A stretch of 64,000 nt of DNA. Source: Gordonia sp. ABSL11-1. GTDB taxonomy: Bacteria; Actinomycetota; Actinomycetes; Mycobacteriales; Mycobacteriaceae. Positions 52,117 through 61,019 of the stretch are shown piece by piece (positions within the stretch are counted from its first letter, which is position 1; every line of letters starts with the position of its first letter). The notes below the pieces were generated by a model that did no database searches, was not told the origin of the DNA, and saw only the letters and a program-made list of their open reading frames with translations. The position numbers were made by a program, and so were the translations under genes. The stretch covers positions 1 through 64,000 of the forward strand of contig NZ_JASXSI010000016.1 in the NCBI RefSeq assembly GCF_030315685.1. The letters are read 5' to 3'.

Positions 52117-53646
52117 TCAGCGCAACCGATCCCGCACCGGGAATCCCAGCACCGGTTGGCCCCCACGCGCAAGGTAGTCCGCGAGTCCCTGCCCGGCAAG
52201 GGCGCGCGCACCCGTCTTCTGACTGAACAGCATCAGCCCGCGCTGGAACAGTTGGACGACGCCATTGCCGTCGGGCGTCAGGTTCGGCACCCCGATCGCC
52301 TGCCCGAGCGGCCCGGTCACACCCCCGAGGTCGTCGAACTTGCCGTTGAGTGCCTCGGTCCCGACGTTGAGCAGTTGCGACGACCCGGGCAACAGGCGAT
52401 CCGGCAGACTCATCAGGCTGCCGAGGTCGAGCGAACCACCGGGGCTGTCCGGCCCGGTCGGCGGTCGCACGATGCGCGGTTTCGTGGCCTGGCCGCGAAC
52501 CGAGAAGAACGACGACTTGAGCTGCAGCCTCGTGCGCGCCTCTTCGCCGCTGACCTCGACAGTGCCGCCTGATCCGACCGCTCGGACCTTGACGGCGCGA
52601 CCGTTCTCCGGCCCGAGTCCGTTCGCCTCCACGACTTCCAGACTCCGTAGGGCACCCACCCCGAAGGCGGAGCCTGCACTGCCCGCACTGACCGTCGCGG
52701 TCCAGTTGTGGTTCGGTGAGGCGGTGTCACCGTCGTCGCGCACCGCAGGGAAGCGGCCGCCCGCGGTGTAACCACCGGTGGACGAGGAGAATTCGGTGAA
52801 CGCGGGTTTGCCACCCTGGAGCAGGATCTGACCGGCGGTGGCATCGGCGGCCCGGTTGGTCCGCGGATCCTCCCCGGCGACACCGCCGTACACCTGGGAG
52901 TTCTGCGTGTCATCGATCTTCTTGCCACCGGCGATCGCCGCGAGCGCATACGTCCGCGCCGCGACCGCCTGCGCCTTGAGGGCTTCGGCGCCGCCGGAGT
53001 CGGCCCACTGCGGCATGCTCTCCTTGGGGATCACGCCCTTGACGTAGTCGTCGATGTGGATACGGTTGGCGACGCGTCCGCCGTCGAATCCGAGTGCGCC
53101 GCGGTAAGTCTGGTTGGAGCCACACATCTTGAGGAACTCGGCCGGCGGCCGGCTCGGGCCCATGTTGATCGGCTCGACGAAGGGGGCAGGCACCGACCGT
53201 ACGACCGCGCCACCGCATCCGTTGGTGATGGTGGCCGTGGCCCCGGACAGACTGACCGCCTGTCCGGGAGCCACCGCTTGGCCACCGACTCGCATCCCGG
53301 CGTCCGCGTGCACATTCACCGAGTTCTTGCCGGTCAAGATCACCGAGATCTCGGGTCTGTCCACCTTCCCCGCGGTGGTGCCGCCGTAATAGTGGCGCAA
53401 GATCTGGGTCGCCGACCATCCCTTCCGGGCGTAGCCGTAGGCACCCCATTGCCCCATCCCACGTCCGTGTCCGAGCCCGTGCCCGATCAGTGTCAGCTCC
53501 GAACCTGCCGAGAGAGTGACCTTGTCGGTGGTGGTGCTCGGGCCTCCGACGGTGAGCAGACCACCGGCGATCAGCACAGGTGCGAGCCCGATCGCGGCCA
53601 GGGACAGCGATCGGGTCCGGGCGTGCCGAGGGCGTGCTCTGACCAA
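52117..53646 (-). CDS. SpoIID/LytB-domain envelope protein with LGFP-like C-terminus
   Basis: A 509-residue exported protein. A basic head and hydrophobic segment (about residues 12-36) act as signal or anchor. GHGLGHGRGMGQWGAYGYA and the region around DDYVKGVIPKESMPQWADSGGAEALKAQAVAARTYAL are SpoIID/LytB signatures; SpoIID itself is a peptidoglycan transglycosylase acting on denuded glycan. SSSTGGYTAGG also fits. The last 30 residues (GLADYLARGGQPVLGFPVRDRLR) contain an LGFP motif, a cell-wall targeting repeat of mycolate-bearing actinomycetes, as in the mycolyltransferase at 35681-37153. The protein probably acts in cell-wall remodelling. It is convergent with the TetR gene. Confidence 0.85.
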   Translation of the reverse strand: MVRARPRHARTRSLSLAAIGLAPVLIAGGLLTVGGPSTTTDKVTLSAGSELTLIGHGLGHGRGMGQWGAYGYARKGWSATQILRHYYGGTTAGKVDRPEISVILTGKNSVNVHADAGMRVGGQAVAPGQAVSLSGATATITNGCGGAVVRSVPAPFVEPINMGPSRPPAEFLKMCGSNQTYRGALGFDGGRVANRIHIDDYVKGVIPKESMPQWADSGGAEALKAQAVAARTYALAAIAGGKKIDDTQNSQVYGGVAGEDPRTNRAADATAGQILLQGGKPAFTEFSSSTGGYTAGGRFPAVRDDGDTASPNHNWTATVSAGSAGSAFGVGALRSLEVVEANGLGPENGRAVKVRAVGSGGTVEVSGEEARTRLQLKSSFFSVRGQATKPRIVRPPTGPDSPGGSLDLGSLMSLPDRLLPGSSQLLNVGTEALNGKFDDLGGVTGPLGQAIGVPNLTPDGNGVVQLFQRGLMLFSQKTGARALAGQGLADYLARGGQPVLGFPVRDRLR

Positions 53647-53832
53647 CGTCTTCGGAACCTTCCGTGGGGGCGAGCCGTGTTGCTCGTGTGACTGTTGTGA
53701 CGATAGTTAACGATTGTCCGAGTCGACAACCTCCGGAGGTCACAACCCCGTCACGAGTTCCGAACGTCGTCGTCGAGGACACAGAATTGACCCCGGGTCG
53801 CCGACACCAGGATCACCGATCCCACACCGTCA

Positions 53833-53847
53833 ACTGGATAATCCAGT
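53833..53847. promoter_or_regulatory. 15-bp palindrome ACTGGATAATCCAGT upstream of GNAT gene
   Basis: A perfect 7-1-7 dyad that shares the core TGGATAATCCA with the site at 18964-18976. GATAAT within it could be a -10 hexamer for the acetyltransferase gene. Either an operator or a promoter is possible. Confidence 0.35.
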
Positions 53848-53914
53848 CGTCCACCCGTCAGCGGTGATCCTGATGTCAACTCCACGACCGGCGACCGGCT
53901 GCCATCCTGGGTGG

Positions 53915-54412
53915 ATGATCAGGGCAGCGCACGCCGGAGACCTCATGTCCGTCGAGGCCATCGTGGCTTCGGCCTACCGGCCCTACGTCGACCGCATGGG
54001 TCGTGAGCCGGCGCCCATGTCCGTCGACTACGAGGATCTGCTCACCACGACCGATCACGTCGAGGTGCTGGTCGACGGGGGCGAGGTCGTCGGCGTGATC
54101 GTGCTCGTCCCGATGCCCGACCACCTGCTGATCGAGAACGTGGCCATCGCGCCGACCGCGCAGGGTCGAGGATTCGGTCGACGACTGCTCGAACACGCGG
54201 AGCGTCGAGCCGCCGGCCTCGGCCATCGGCAGGTGCGGCTCTACACGAATGCACTGATGACCGAGAACCTCTCTGTGTACACGAGATTCGGCTACTCCGA
54301 GACCGGGCGCCATCGCGAGGACGGTTTCGATCGGGTGTTCATGACGAAGGAGTTGGCGGGCGCCGGCCCATCGGCGGGTGGCGCTACGGAGCCCCGATCC
54401 GATCCTTCATGA
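53915..54412 (+). CDS. GNAT family N-acetyltransferase
   Basis: A 165-residue acetyl-CoA-dependent acetyltransferase. MIRAAHAGDLMSVEAIV is the usual GNAT start, IENVAIAPTAQGRGFGRRLLEHAERRA carries the acetyl-CoA pyrophosphate-binding Q/RxxGxG motif, and VYTRFGYSETGRHREDGFDRVFM the C-terminal strand. Substrate unknown. ATG 53915 is preferred on family alignment; ATG 53873 in the same frame is possible given the upstream palindrome/promoter. The last 29 bp overlap the convergent ECF sigma gene, an antisense tail-to-tail overlap. Confidence 0.85.
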   Translation: MIRAAHAGDLMSVEAIVASAYRPYVDRMGREPAPMSVDYEDLLTTTDHVEVLVDGGEVVGVIVLVPMPDHLLIENVAIAPTAQGRGFGRRLLEHAERRAAGLGHRQVRLYTNALMTENLSVYTRFGYSETGRHREDGFDRVFMTKELAGAGPSAGGATEPRSDPS

Positions 54413-54935
54413 TCTCCGCGAGCTGTGTGCGCGCCCGATTCAAGCGCGATTTGACCGTCTGCACCGGAACCCCTTGTTGCGCAGCGATGTCCGCGTAGGT
54501 GAGGTCGCCGAACTCGCGGAGCACGACGGCTTCGCGGAACTCGTCGGACAATTGGGCCAGGGCATCATGGACCGCATCCCGCAACGCGACGCGGTCGTCG
54601 AAGGCCGGGCCGTCGTCGTCGACGAGTTCGACCGGCTGATCCGGGTCGGTGAAGTCGGTCAGCTGTGTGTTGGCCTTGCGCCGACGCACGATCGACAGCG
54701 CATTGTTGGCGGCGATCCGATGCAGCCAGGTGGAGAAGCGTGCCTCGCCGCGGAACTTGTGCAGGTTCTGCCAGGCTGCGACGAGAGTGTTCTGCAGCGC
54801 GTCCTCGGCGTCGTGGGGATTGGTGCAGATGTTCAGGCACACGGCCCACACCTGATTGCGGTGCGCACCGACGAGTTCGGTGAAGGCGTGCTGATCGCCG
54901 TCGCGCGCCCGGAACAGCAGGACTGCCTCGTCCAT
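54384..54935 (-). CDS. ECF-subfamily RNA polymerase sigma factor
   Basis: A 183-residue ECF sigma factor with region 2 (DAEDALQNTLVAAWQNLHKF, FSTWLHRIAANNALSIVRR) and region 4 (LREFGDLTYADIAAQQGVPVQTVKSRLNRARTQL) separated by an acidic linker (DPDQPVELVDDDGP). Such factors direct stress regulons through a GGAAC-type -35. ATG 54935 is preferred over a TTG at 54947 though GGGGAG sits close. It lies 18 bp after an acidic 148-residue gene, not beside a recognisable zinc anti-sigma gene, which is unusual. Candidate GGAAC promoters occur in the 55401-55581 gap. Confidence 0.9.
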   Translation of the reverse strand: MDEAVLLFRARDGDQHAFTELVGAHRNQVWAVCLNICTNPHDAEDALQNTLVAAWQNLHKFRGEARFSTWLHRIAANNALSIVRRRKANTQLTDFTDPDQPVELVDDDGPAFDDRVALRDAVHDALAQLSDEFREAVVLREFGDLTYADIAAQQGVPVQTVKSRLNRARTQLAEIMKDRIGAP

Positions 54936-54953
54936 CAGCTCCCCCAACCCGAT

Positions 54954-55400
54954 TCAGATGTCGTCGTGGCCGGCATCGGTGTCCTGACCGAAGTCGTGGT
55001 CGTGATGCGTGTGGTCGTCATACCCACCGGTGTCATCGGCGTGGGGGTCATCGGCATGGGAATGGTCGGCGTGATCCACAGAATCGGTCGCGTCCCCACC
55101 GTCGCCGGAGGCGGAACCGGCAGGGACGTCGCCGAAATGAGCATCACCACTGTGGCCCGCCTGCTGTGTGTGATCGCCGTCGCGACCCGGGTCGTCGACG
55201 ACGAGACCGTCGAGGTCGTCGTCCGACGAGTCGGCGGGCGCGGTGTCGTCCATGTCGGGGACGGTGTCCGGGTCGGCGACCGACGACGGGTCGAACGCGG
55301 CCTGCACCGCCGAACTCCAGACGTGGTCCGGTGGTGCCGGTGTGATGACGGTGGGGTCGATGCCGAGCGAAGCCAGAATCGACGGCTCCTTCTCCTGCAT
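54954..55400 (-). CDS. Acidic Asp/His-rich protein upstream of ECF sigma factor
   Basis: A 148-residue protein with no family I recognise. The N-terminal 40 residues (MQEKEPSILASLGIDPTVITP, DHVWSSAVQAAFDP) look folded; the remainder is a low-complexity run dominated by Asp, His, Gly and Ala (DHADHSHADDPHADD, DDHTHHDHDFGQDTD). There is no signal peptide or membrane helix. The Asp/His tail could bind divalent metals. GGAGGT precedes ATG 55400. It is followed closely by the sigma gene, so it is probably co-transcribed, and diverges from a DxDxDG-repeat protein. It lacks the HxxxCxxC signature of zinc anti-sigma factors; any role in controlling the sigma factor is speculation. Confidence 0.7.
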   Translation of the reverse strand: MQEKEPSILASLGIDPTVITPAPPDHVWSSAVQAAFDPSSVADPDTVPDMDDTAPADSSDDDLDGLVVDDPGRDGDHTQQAGHSGDAHFGDVPAGSASGDGGDATDSVDHADHSHADDPHADDTGGYDDHTHHDHDFGQDTDAGHDDI

Positions 55401-55463
55401 GTGGTGACCTCCGATCGGGTGTGGTCGTTGCCGCCATCGACATGATGGCCGGTCACAGAGTTC

Positions 55464-55538
55464 GATGCTACGGAAGCCCCGGGAAGTTCCGGGAGAAACC
55501 CTTCGTTCGGTGGAACATTCCCGGCGCCGGCATGCGTC
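55464..55538. promoter_or_regulatory. Back-to-back candidate ECF promoters (GGAAC-N18-CGTC type)
   Basis: Plus strand: GGAAC (55512-55516), 18 bp, CGTC (55535-55538), upstream of the DxDxDG-repeat gene. Minus strand: GGAAC (55490-55486), 18 bp, CATC (55467-55464), upstream of the acidic gene and sigma factor. Similar elements on both sides suggest that the sigma factor controls both units, including itself. Confidence 0.4.
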
Positions 55539-55581
55539 AGACTTTCGACAAGCTCGAACACCTCGACCGAAAGGCCACGCC

Positions 55582-56226
55582 ATGTCCGGCAACCCGACCT
55601 CCGACTACACCTCCTCGGCCCCTGCGGGCTCGATCCCGAGCACCGGCGACGACCAGGTCCGACACACCACCGACGCCCAGGGCAACGACGTGTACGTCCA
55701 CTACGACGCGTCCGGCAACGTGACCCTGGTCGAGGCCGACACCGACGGCGACGGCCAGATCGACACCGCCGCCAAGGAGGACCCGAACGGCGGCGTGCTG
55801 GTGGCCAAGGATCTCGACGACGACGGCGAGGCGGACAAGATCGTCCACCTGGACCGCTCGGGCGACATCACCCAGGTCGACACCGTCGAAGACGGTCGCG
55901 TCGTGGCCTCCACCCTCGACACCGACCGCGACGGCGACCCGGACACCGTCATCGTCGACAGCAATCGTGACGGCAAGGCCGACGCCGTCGGTGTCGACAG
56001 CGACGGCGACGGCCGCCTCGATCGATTCGGATACGACACGGACGGCGACGGCAAGGTCGACCGGTACGCCGCCGACACCGATGGCGACGGGCAGATCGAC
56101 GCACACTCGGGCGACTCACCGTCCTACGACGATCCCCCCTCGTACGACCATGATTCGCCGTCCTATGACGACGACGCCCCGTCTCAGGACGAGCCGAGCA
56201 GCGGCTACGGCGACACGATCCTCTGA
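55582..56226 (+). CDS. DxDxDG-repeat (calcium-binding-like) protein
   Basis: A 214-residue acidic protein built from about seven repeats of the calcium-loop type DxDxDGxxD: DTDGDGQID, DLDDDGEAD, DTDRDGDPD, DSNRDGKAD, DSDGDGRLD, DTDGDGKVD and again DTDGDGQID, at 20- to 22-residue spacing between about residues 50 and 180. It ends in a Tyr/Asp/Pro/Ser-rich tail (SYDDPPSYDHDSPSYDDDAP). Such loops bind Ca2+ in thrombospondin type 3 and dockerin-like proteins. No signal peptide is visible, so the protein may stay in the cytoplasm or leave by a non-Sec route. GAAAGG precedes ATG 55582. It diverges from the acidic protein and sigma factor, with which it may form one regulon. Confidence 0.75.
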   Translation: MSGNPTSDYTSSAPAGSIPSTGDDQVRHTTDAQGNDVYVHYDASGNVTLVEADTDGDGQIDTAAKEDPNGGVLVAKDLDDDGEADKIVHLDRSGDITQVDTVEDGRVVASTLDTDRDGDPDTVIVDSNRDGKADAVGVDSDGDGRLDRFGYDTDGDGKVDRYAADTDGDGQIDAHSGDSPSYDDPPSYDHDSPSYDDDAPSQDEPSSGYGDTIL

Positions 56227-56258
56227 GTCACGGCCCTCCGAGCCCCGGTCACCACCAG

Positions 56259-56843
56259 GTGGCCGGGGCTCCGAGCGCATTCGGCCAAACCGCGGGCAAG
56301 GGTGTCGCCACCTGGAGGACCATGGACGTACGCCAGTTCGTGTACGGGACCACCAACGCACTGTCGCCGAATGTCGCCGACCGCGACGTCCTCGCCGCGT
56401 GGAACGCGTATGTCGCCCAGAACACGGGCCGGGGTGTGATCCTGATCGGCCACTCGCAAGGCGCGTTCATGCTCCGGAAACTGATCCGCGAGCAGATCGA
56501 TCCCCAACCTCGTGTACCCACCGCTGTCGTTGTTCGGCAACAGCTCGCTCGACATCGCCTCCCTCGGCGCGGGTTTGCCGACCGGACCGCGCTACGAGGT
56601 GGCCTGCACCGACCCCGCCGTCATCAGCGGCGACGACGATGCCGTCGGCATCACCGTCCTCAGTGCGCCGTATCCGACGGGAATCCTTGCCGCGTTCCTC
56701 GTTCATACGGCGTTTCCCGAGGCCAGCCCGTCAACGAGATCCCGCTGTTCGACTCGCACGTCATCGACGTCAACGTCGGCCCGGACCGACTCGTCGACAT
56801 CGCGTCTCGGCAGGCGGAGTCCTGGCTGGCCGACACCCGTTGA
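56259..56843 (+). pseudogene. Remnant of a DUF3089 lipase-like gene, frameshifted
   Basis: Similarity is spread over two frames. Frame A from 56259 gives VLAAWNAYVAQNTGRGVILIGHSQGAFMLRKLIREQID, where GHSQG is the nucleophile elbow of DUF3089-type alpha/beta hydrolases. After about 56510 the sense continues in frame B (LFGNSSLDIASLG, YEVACTDPAVISGDDDA), and after about 56720 it returns to frame A (VNEIPLFDSHVIDVNVG...ASRQAESWLAD). The N-terminal third of the family is missing. Two compensating shifts and truncation indicate a decayed gene, though sequencing error could explain the shifts. It lies between the repeat protein and the convergent ABC transporter gene. Confidence 0.65.
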
Positions 56844-56865
56844 GGCTCGGCGACACATCCGTGGG

Positions 56866-59130
56866 TTACCGATCCCGTGTCAACCGTCCCACCGTGTAGC
56901 TGACGAGCATCGTCGACATCAGCAGCAGCGCACTGTAACCGAGGATCGCGCCCAGGATTGCGGATTCCCACAGGGATGCCCCGGAGGTCTGTGGGGCCAG
57001 GGGCGCGATCGCGGTGAGGTCGACGGCGCCTGCCGAGGTGGCGTATCCCCAGTACGACGGGAACAGCCAGGACATCTGCGCCAGGCCCGGGGTGGTGAGG
57101 CGAAACAGTCCGCCGCTGAACACGAGTTGGGAGATCACCAGGATCACCAGCGGTGGCATGGTCTGCTCAGCAGACCGTACGGTCACCGAGATGGCCAGGC
57201 CGACAAGCACTCCGACGGCACCGGTGGTGGCGAGTGACACAACGAGCTCGACCGGCGCGAGCCCTGTCACACCTCCGGTCGGCACTCCCTTGCCGAGATA
57301 GGTGATCGCGGCCATCACCGCGGTCTGCACCGCGACCACGACGACGTAGACGACGATCTTCGCCGCGAGGTAGGCGTCGGGCCGGAGTCCGACGGCCCGC
57401 TCACGCTCGAAGATGTCGCGCTCCCCCACCAGATCACGCACGGTGATCGCGGTGCCCATGAAGGTCGCGCCGATCACCAGGATGACCAGGATCTGCAGGG
57501 CCTCACCAGCGGTGTCGGCGACACGGTTCACGTCGAATCCGACCGAACCGGGAATCACCAGCGTCAGCAGCCCCAGGACGATCGGCATCACCGCGAGGAA
57601 GGTGATATAGCCGGGATCGGCGAGGATCACGCGGCACTGTCGTCGCACGACGGTATTGCATTGCCGGAGTGCACCCGACTGTGGTCGAGCCGCGAGACGA
57701 CGGCGCGGCTGCGGGCCCGATCCCCGAACGGTATATGGGAGATCTCCCCGGGAGCCGCTGCGTCTCAGGTGTTCTCGGTGTGCGGTCTCCGGATGTGCCG
57801 ACACATGGGCGAAGATCTCGGCCCAGTCTGCCGTGCCCATCGCGGTCGAGATCCCCTCCGGGGAGCCGAGATACGCGGTCCGGCCGCCGGGGGCCATGAG
57901 GAGGACCTGATCACACATGGCCAGATGGGTGAGAGAGTGGGTCACCACGAGCACCACGCGGCCGGCGTCGGCGAGCCGCCGCAGGGAGGCCATCACCTGA
58001 CGGTCCAACGCGGGGTCCAGGCCGGACGTCGGTTCGTCGAGGATCAGGAGCGACGGCCCGGTGAGCAACTCCATGGCCACCGACGCCCGTTTGCGTTGTC
58101 CCCCGGACAATCTGTCGATGCGGGTGTCGACGTGCTCGAGCAGTTGCAACTCGGTCAGCACGTCCGCGATCACCGCGCGGTGATCGGTCGCGGACAGATC
58201 CGGCGGCAGACGCAGCTCGGCGGCGAAACCCAGCGCCTGACGCAGGGTCAGCTTGTGGTGCAACACATCCTGTTGCGGCACCATCCCGATACGGGTACGC
58301 AGGGCGTCGTAGTCGGCGTGCACGTCGTGGCCCTCGAAGCAGACCACACCCTCGGTCGGGCGGACCATTCCGGCGACGATGCCCGACACGGTGGACTTGC
58401 CCGCACCGGACGGACCGATCACGGCGGTCAGGGTGCCGGGGCGAGCGGAGAACCCGATGTCACCGAGCAACCGCTTCCCGCCGTCGACGGTGAGCCCGAC
58501 ACCGCGCACGTCGAGCCCACCAGAACCGCCGGCGGTACCGGGCACCGCGACCTGCTGTGCCGGACGGCGGACGAGGGATCGTCCGGAGACGAGGAAGTCG
58601 GTGTTCCCGATGGTCACCGTGGCACCCGCGACGAGACGGGCACGGGCGATCCGATCGCCGGCGACATAGGTTCCATTGCTGCTGCCGAGATCCTCGATGA
58701 CCAGGCCGTCCGCGTGCGTGATCACCCGCGCGTGGTGGCGCGAGACGAGCGGGTCGTCGACGACGACCTCGTTCTCCGGTGTGCGCCCGATCGTCAGGAT
58801 CCCGTCGACGACGGCGGTGATCGGTTGTTCTCCCGTCGAGCCCAACACGATGTACAGCGCCGGGCCGATGTCCGGGTCACCGAGCCGCACGCGCGCCGAC
58901 GACGACACGAGCAGTTCGGTGACCACGCTGCCCGCCGCATAGGCCGGCGTCGACGGGTCGTCGCACACCACCCACCAACCATGTCCGCGCCACTCGATGC
59001 TGAGGTGATGCGCCCCGACGAGCGGGTGATTCACGACGACACCATTGTCGGGTGCGGAGCCGACGATCAGTCGTCGGGTGTCGCCGAGGTTGCGCACGGC
59101 GCCACCGATCGTCACGGTCCCGGGGGTCAT
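56866..59130 (-). CDS. FHA-FHA-ABC transporter (Rv1747-like)
   Basis: A 754-residue fused ABC exporter. FHA domain 1 spans about residues 20-95; FHA domain 2 about 105-180 with the phosphothreonine-binding RTPENEVVVDDPLVSRHHARV and LGSSNGTYV. The ABC domain has Walker A GPSGAGKST (239-247), signature LSGGQRKR (341-348) and Walker B LLILDEP (361-367). The C-terminal part is an ABC-2 membrane domain with about six helices. M. tuberculosis Rv1747 has the same plan, is recruited by Thr phosphorylation through PknF and affects cell-envelope lipids. ATG 59130 is favoured over GTG 59178 because FHA1 starts just after it. It is last in the IniA-IniC-Hsp70-ABC run. Confidence 0.9.
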   Translation of the reverse strand: MTPGTVTIGGAVRNLGDTRRLIVGSAPDNGVVVNHPLVGAHHLSIEWRGHGWWVVCDDPSTPAYAAGSVVTELLVSSSARVRLGDPDIGPALYIVLGSTGEQPITAVVDGILTIGRTPENEVVVDDPLVSRHHARVITHADGLVIEDLGSSNGTYVAGDRIARARLVAGATVTIGNTDFLVSGRSLVRRPAQQVAVPGTAGGSGGLDVRGVGLTVDGGKRLLGDIGFSARPGTLTAVIGPSGAGKSTVSGIVAGMVRPTEGVVCFEGHDVHADYDALRTRIGMVPQQDVLHHKLTLRQALGFAAELRLPPDLSATDHRAVIADVLTELQLLEHVDTRIDRLSGGQRKRASVAMELLTGPSLLILDEPTSGLDPALDRQVMASLRRLADAGRVVLVVTHSLTHLAMCDQVLLMAPGGRTAYLGSPEGISTAMGTADWAEIFAHVSAHPETAHREHLRRSGSRGDLPYTVRGSGPQPRRRLAARPQSGALRQCNTVVRRQCRVILADPGYITFLAVMPIVLGLLTLVIPGSVGFDVNRVADTAGEALQILVILVIGATFMGTAITVRDLVGERDIFERERAVGLRPDAYLAAKIVVYVVVVAVQTAVMAAITYLGKGVPTGGVTGLAPVELVVSLATTGAVGVLVGLAISVTVRSAEQTMPPLVILVISQLVFSGGLFRLTTPGLAQMSWLFPSYWGYATSAGAVDLTAIAPLAPQTSGASLWESAILGAILGYSALLLMSTMLVSYTVGRLTRDR

Positions 59131-59232
59131 CTGATCCACGCCTTTCGCTCGACCTCGGCGGACGAGTACGTCTGCCACGGCATGGATCAGACGTCGGTGG
59201 CGGCCGCAGATGTTCCCGCGACGAGCGGACCG

Positions 59233-61008
59233 TCAGGCGATGAGCCCCGATCGCGTCAGGAAGGTCCGCCCCTGGTCGATGGACCCGATCCCGAACACGG
59301 TGGCCTCCAGCGAGGTCGCGGTGTTCGCGTAGTCGATGGTGTAGTCGGAGCTCGACTGCTCTCGGATCTCAGCTGCCGAGGTACGGTCGGCGTTCTCGAC
59401 GAGCGTGCCCTTGCCGGCGGAATAGATGCCGTTGCGAATGTTGACGATCCGCTGCCGGGCATCCGGCTCGTCCCCGTAGAGGACGATGAAGTACGACGCC
59501 GCGGTGCTGTGGGACCCGAGGTCGGCGAGGGCTCCGGTGCCGGAGAACGAACAGGTGACCTTCAGCGCTCCGTTCGAGCTGAAGCCCGACTTCCGGCAGT
59601 TGGTCACCGCGGCCTTGAGTGGGCCCGGGACCAAGGCCATCAGCTGGTTCTCGTCGGTGACGATCCCGGAGCCGTCGGACTCGGAGTCGGCCGCGGCGGT
59701 GGCGCTCCCGGGCGATGCGGGGTTGTCGTCGGAGCCGTCGTCACCGGAGGTCATCGTCGCCACCGTCCCGACGGTGATCCCGACGACGGCGATCGCGGCG
59801 ACCGCTATCGCGGCGATCCGACCCGAACGTCGTCCGCTCCTCGGGGACCCGCCGCCCTGCCACGACGGCATGAGGTCACCGGCCCCCGGGATGATCGGCG
59901 ACCCCGGCTGCCGACTCACGTTCTCCGCACCGACAACGACGAGTGCACCCTGTGCCACAACCGTTTTCGGATCGTCGAGGGTGGCGACCGGGCCGAGGTC
60001 GTGCAGTCGCTGCTGGATCAGCGGGATACGGGACGACCCGCCGGTCAGGTAGAGCGCGGTCAGTTGGCTCGGATGGGTGATGCCGGCATCCATGAGCGCT
60101 GCCCGGGTCAGTTGCAGGGCCTGGCCGACGGCCGGGCCGATCAGCTCATCGAACTCGTCGCGCGTGATCTGCAGGGTCGTCCGGCCCGACGGGGTCGGGA
60201 CGGTGATCGTCGCCGACGGCGACTCCGACAGCAATTCCTTGGCCCGTCGGATCGAGTCCTGCAGGTTCGCCACCACATCGACGGGGGCCTGCCGACGCAA
60301 CCAGGAGACCAGGTTCGGGTCGCGGTCGGTGAGGCGGTCCTCGACCCACCGCTGCACCAGGGCGTCGAGGTTCTTGCCGCCGAGGCCGTTGTCGCCGCGG
60401 GCCGCGATCACCTGGAAGGCGTTCATCGCAGTCACCGTCAGCACGGCGATGTCCAGTGTGCCGCCGCCGAAGTCGAACACGGCGATTTTTGCGCCGGGCT
60501 GCATCGCGTGCGAGCGGGAGTAGTGAGCGGCGGCGGCGCGCGGCTCGGAGATGGTGGTGATCGCCGACGGATGGATGCCGACGGAGGTCGCGGCGTCGAT
60601 GAGCACCCGGACCTGCTGGTGCGCCCAGGCCTCCGGATGGGTGAAGACGAGCCGCTCCGGCGGCGCCCCCGCGTGGGCGGCCTTGCCGCGCTGGACGATC
60701 GCACCGAGAACGGCGGCGACCAGGGCATACGTCGGCATGGTGTGGCCGTTGATCGTGCAGGTCGGGTCGGCGCCGATCAGCCGTTTCGGTGACGCGACGT
60801 AGCACGACGGATTGTGCTGCGCCGCATCGACGGCGGCCTCGCCGACCGTGATCCGGTCCGGTGCCGCGACATAGACCGCCGACGGCATCAGGTTGCTCGT
60901 GTGCGACAGGGACAGCGTCTCGATGCCGCCGCTGGTCGCGCCGGAGTGCGCGGCAGCCGAGTTGGAGGTACCGAAGTCGATGGCCAGGGTCCAAGGGGCG
61001 AATGACAT
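59233..61008 (-). CDS. Membrane-anchored Hsp70-family protein
   Basis: A 591-residue protein with an Hsp70/actin-type ATPase (residues 1 to about 365): phosphate-1 AIDFGTSNS (9-17), EPRAAAAHY, phosphate-2 VFDFGGGTLDIAV (177-189) and adenosine motif LYLTGGSSRIP (319-329). It has no canonical substrate-binding domain. Instead there is a basic linker, one membrane helix (about 397-420), an acidic Ser/Asp stretch and an extracytoplasmic domain of about 150 residues containing two Cys (NCRKSG, KVTCSF) that may pair. So ATP-driven changes inside may be linked to a domain outside. It lies 40 bp after the IniC-like gene and about 100 bp before the FHA-ABC gene. Confidence 0.85.
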   Translation of the reverse strand: MSFAPWTLAIDFGTSNSAAAHSGATSGGIETLSLSHTSNLMPSAVYVAAPDRITVGEAAVDAAQHNPSCYVASPKRLIGADPTCTINGHTMPTYALVAAVLGAIVQRGKAAHAGAPPERLVFTHPEAWAHQQVRVLIDAATSVGIHPSAITTISEPRAAAAHYSRSHAMQPGAKIAVFDFGGGTLDIAVLTVTAMNAFQVIAARGDNGLGGKNLDALVQRWVEDRLTDRDPNLVSWLRRQAPVDVVANLQDSIRRAKELLSESPSATITVPTPSGRTTLQITRDEFDELIGPAVGQALQLTRAALMDAGITHPSQLTALYLTGGSSRIPLIQQRLHDLGPVATLDDPKTVVAQGALVVVGAENVSRQPGSPIIPGAGDLMPSWQGGGSPRSGRRSGRIAAIAVAAIAVVGITVGTVATMTSGDDGSDDNPASPGSATAAADSESDGSGIVTDENQLMALVPGPLKAAVTNCRKSGFSSNGALKVTCSFSGTGALADLGSHSTAASYFIVLYGDEPDARQRIVNIRNGIYSAGKGTLVENADRTSAAEIREQSSSDYTIDYANTATSLEATVFGIGSIDQGRTFLTRSGLIA

Positions 61009-61019
61009 GTGCGGTGAGG

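Noticed and set aside
53725..53745. CCTCCGGAGG palindrome upstream of the SpoIID-like gene
   Set aside because: Short GC-rich palindromes are common by chance here, and it lacks a paired copy or promoter context.
57661..60792. 1043-codon plus-strand frame opposite the ABC and Hsp70-like genes
   Set aside because: It spans two genes with clear domains on the other strand; composition is that of a GC-driven shadow frame.
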